Source: Bacteroidales bacterium H4
GTDB taxonomy: Bacteria > Bacteroidota > Bacteroidia > Bacteroidales > Muribaculaceae
NCBI GenBank assembly: GCA_001701165.1
Contig: DAAP01000023.1
Span: forward strand, 154,869-218,868
DNA: 64,000 nucleotides
Reading direction: 5' to 3'
Shown: piece by piece, positions 63,940 through 64,000 of the stretch
Numbering within the stretch: the first letter of the stretch is position 1
Layout: each line of letters begins with the position of its first letter
Made by a program: the position numbers and the translations under genes
Notes under the pieces: model-generated
Told to the model about the DNA's origin: nothing
What the model saw: only the letters and a program-made list of their open reading frames with translations
The model's database searches: none

Positions 63940-64000
63940 AAAGACCCGCCCTGGTTCGCTGTTCTATGGGAAGCGTGGCGGATTCTGTCGGTGCAAAGAT
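63940..64000 (-). ncRNA. abiF-RNA-like leader of intact abi gene
   Basis: Minus strand: ATCTTTG at the window edge (partial -7 box), GACAGAA, then CCGCC (63981-63977) pairing with GGCGG (63950-63946) and an inner CGC/GCG helix. The conserved ACCAGGGCGG follows. The 5' part may extend beyond the window. Confidence 0.65.

Overview
The window is from a member of the Bacteroidales, most likely a gut commensal. Promoters carry the Bacteroidetes -7 box (TAnnTTTG) with few Shine-Dalgarno sites. The gene families are also typical of this group: TraE/F/G/J/K/L/M/N/O conjugation proteins, GLPGLI, DUF3244, GG-Bacteroidales peptide maturases, SpvB/RHS giants and a T9SS-like sorting tail. Genus cannot be fixed from the sequence alone.

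Region 1 (1-1.16 kb): two overlapping minus-strand genes that look like the end of a prophage tail module; the larger has no convincing start and abuts a mobile element. Region 2 (1.3-31.1 kb): an integrative conjugative element (ICE). It holds tandem tyrosine recombinases, an unusual non-coding stretch with a promoter, structured RNA and terminator, two excisionase-like HTH proteins, a RecA-fold NTPase, a primase, an AlbA_2/HATPase regulator beside G-rich minisatellites, and a long plus-strand transfer operon (TraE-like pair, TraF, VirB4-type TraG, TraJ, K, L, M, an embedded DNA methyltransferase, TraN, TraO, a membrane coiled-coil protein with an RNA polymerase alpha-CTD-like tail, a coupling protein and a lysozyme). 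No relaxase is recognisable.

Region 3 (31.3-34.0 kb): TetR - ketoacyl synthase III - TetR cargo. Region 4 (34.4-46.9 kb): a minus-strand natural-product locus of the GG-Bacteroidales RiPP type. In transcription order it has a DUF3244 protein, an outer-membrane receptor, a GLPGLI protein, a Cys-rich precursor peptide, a radical SAM maturase, a pseudo-radical-SAM partner, a C39 peptidase-ABC exporter and two small membrane proteins. A TPR/coiled-coil regulator is encoded upstream. The promoter region holds TTTGAC palindromes and a 13-G tract.

Region 5 (47.3-62.6 kb): a polymorphic-toxin locus. A structured leader with a 40-codon leader ORF precedes a large surface protein with a T9SS-like tail. 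A 3,099-residue SpvB/TcB/RHS protein with a variable C-terminal tip follows, then a candidate lipoprotein immunity gene, a silent RHS cassette with a frameshifted alternative tip, and a second candidate immunity lipoprotein. Region 6 (62.7-64.0 kb): an Abi_2/AbiF-family HEPN protein preceded by a structured RNA. A second RNA copy and a decayed abi 3' end lie beside it, so an RNA-abi unit appears to have been duplicated and one copy lost.

All functional names come from motifs and remembered family features; no database search was run.
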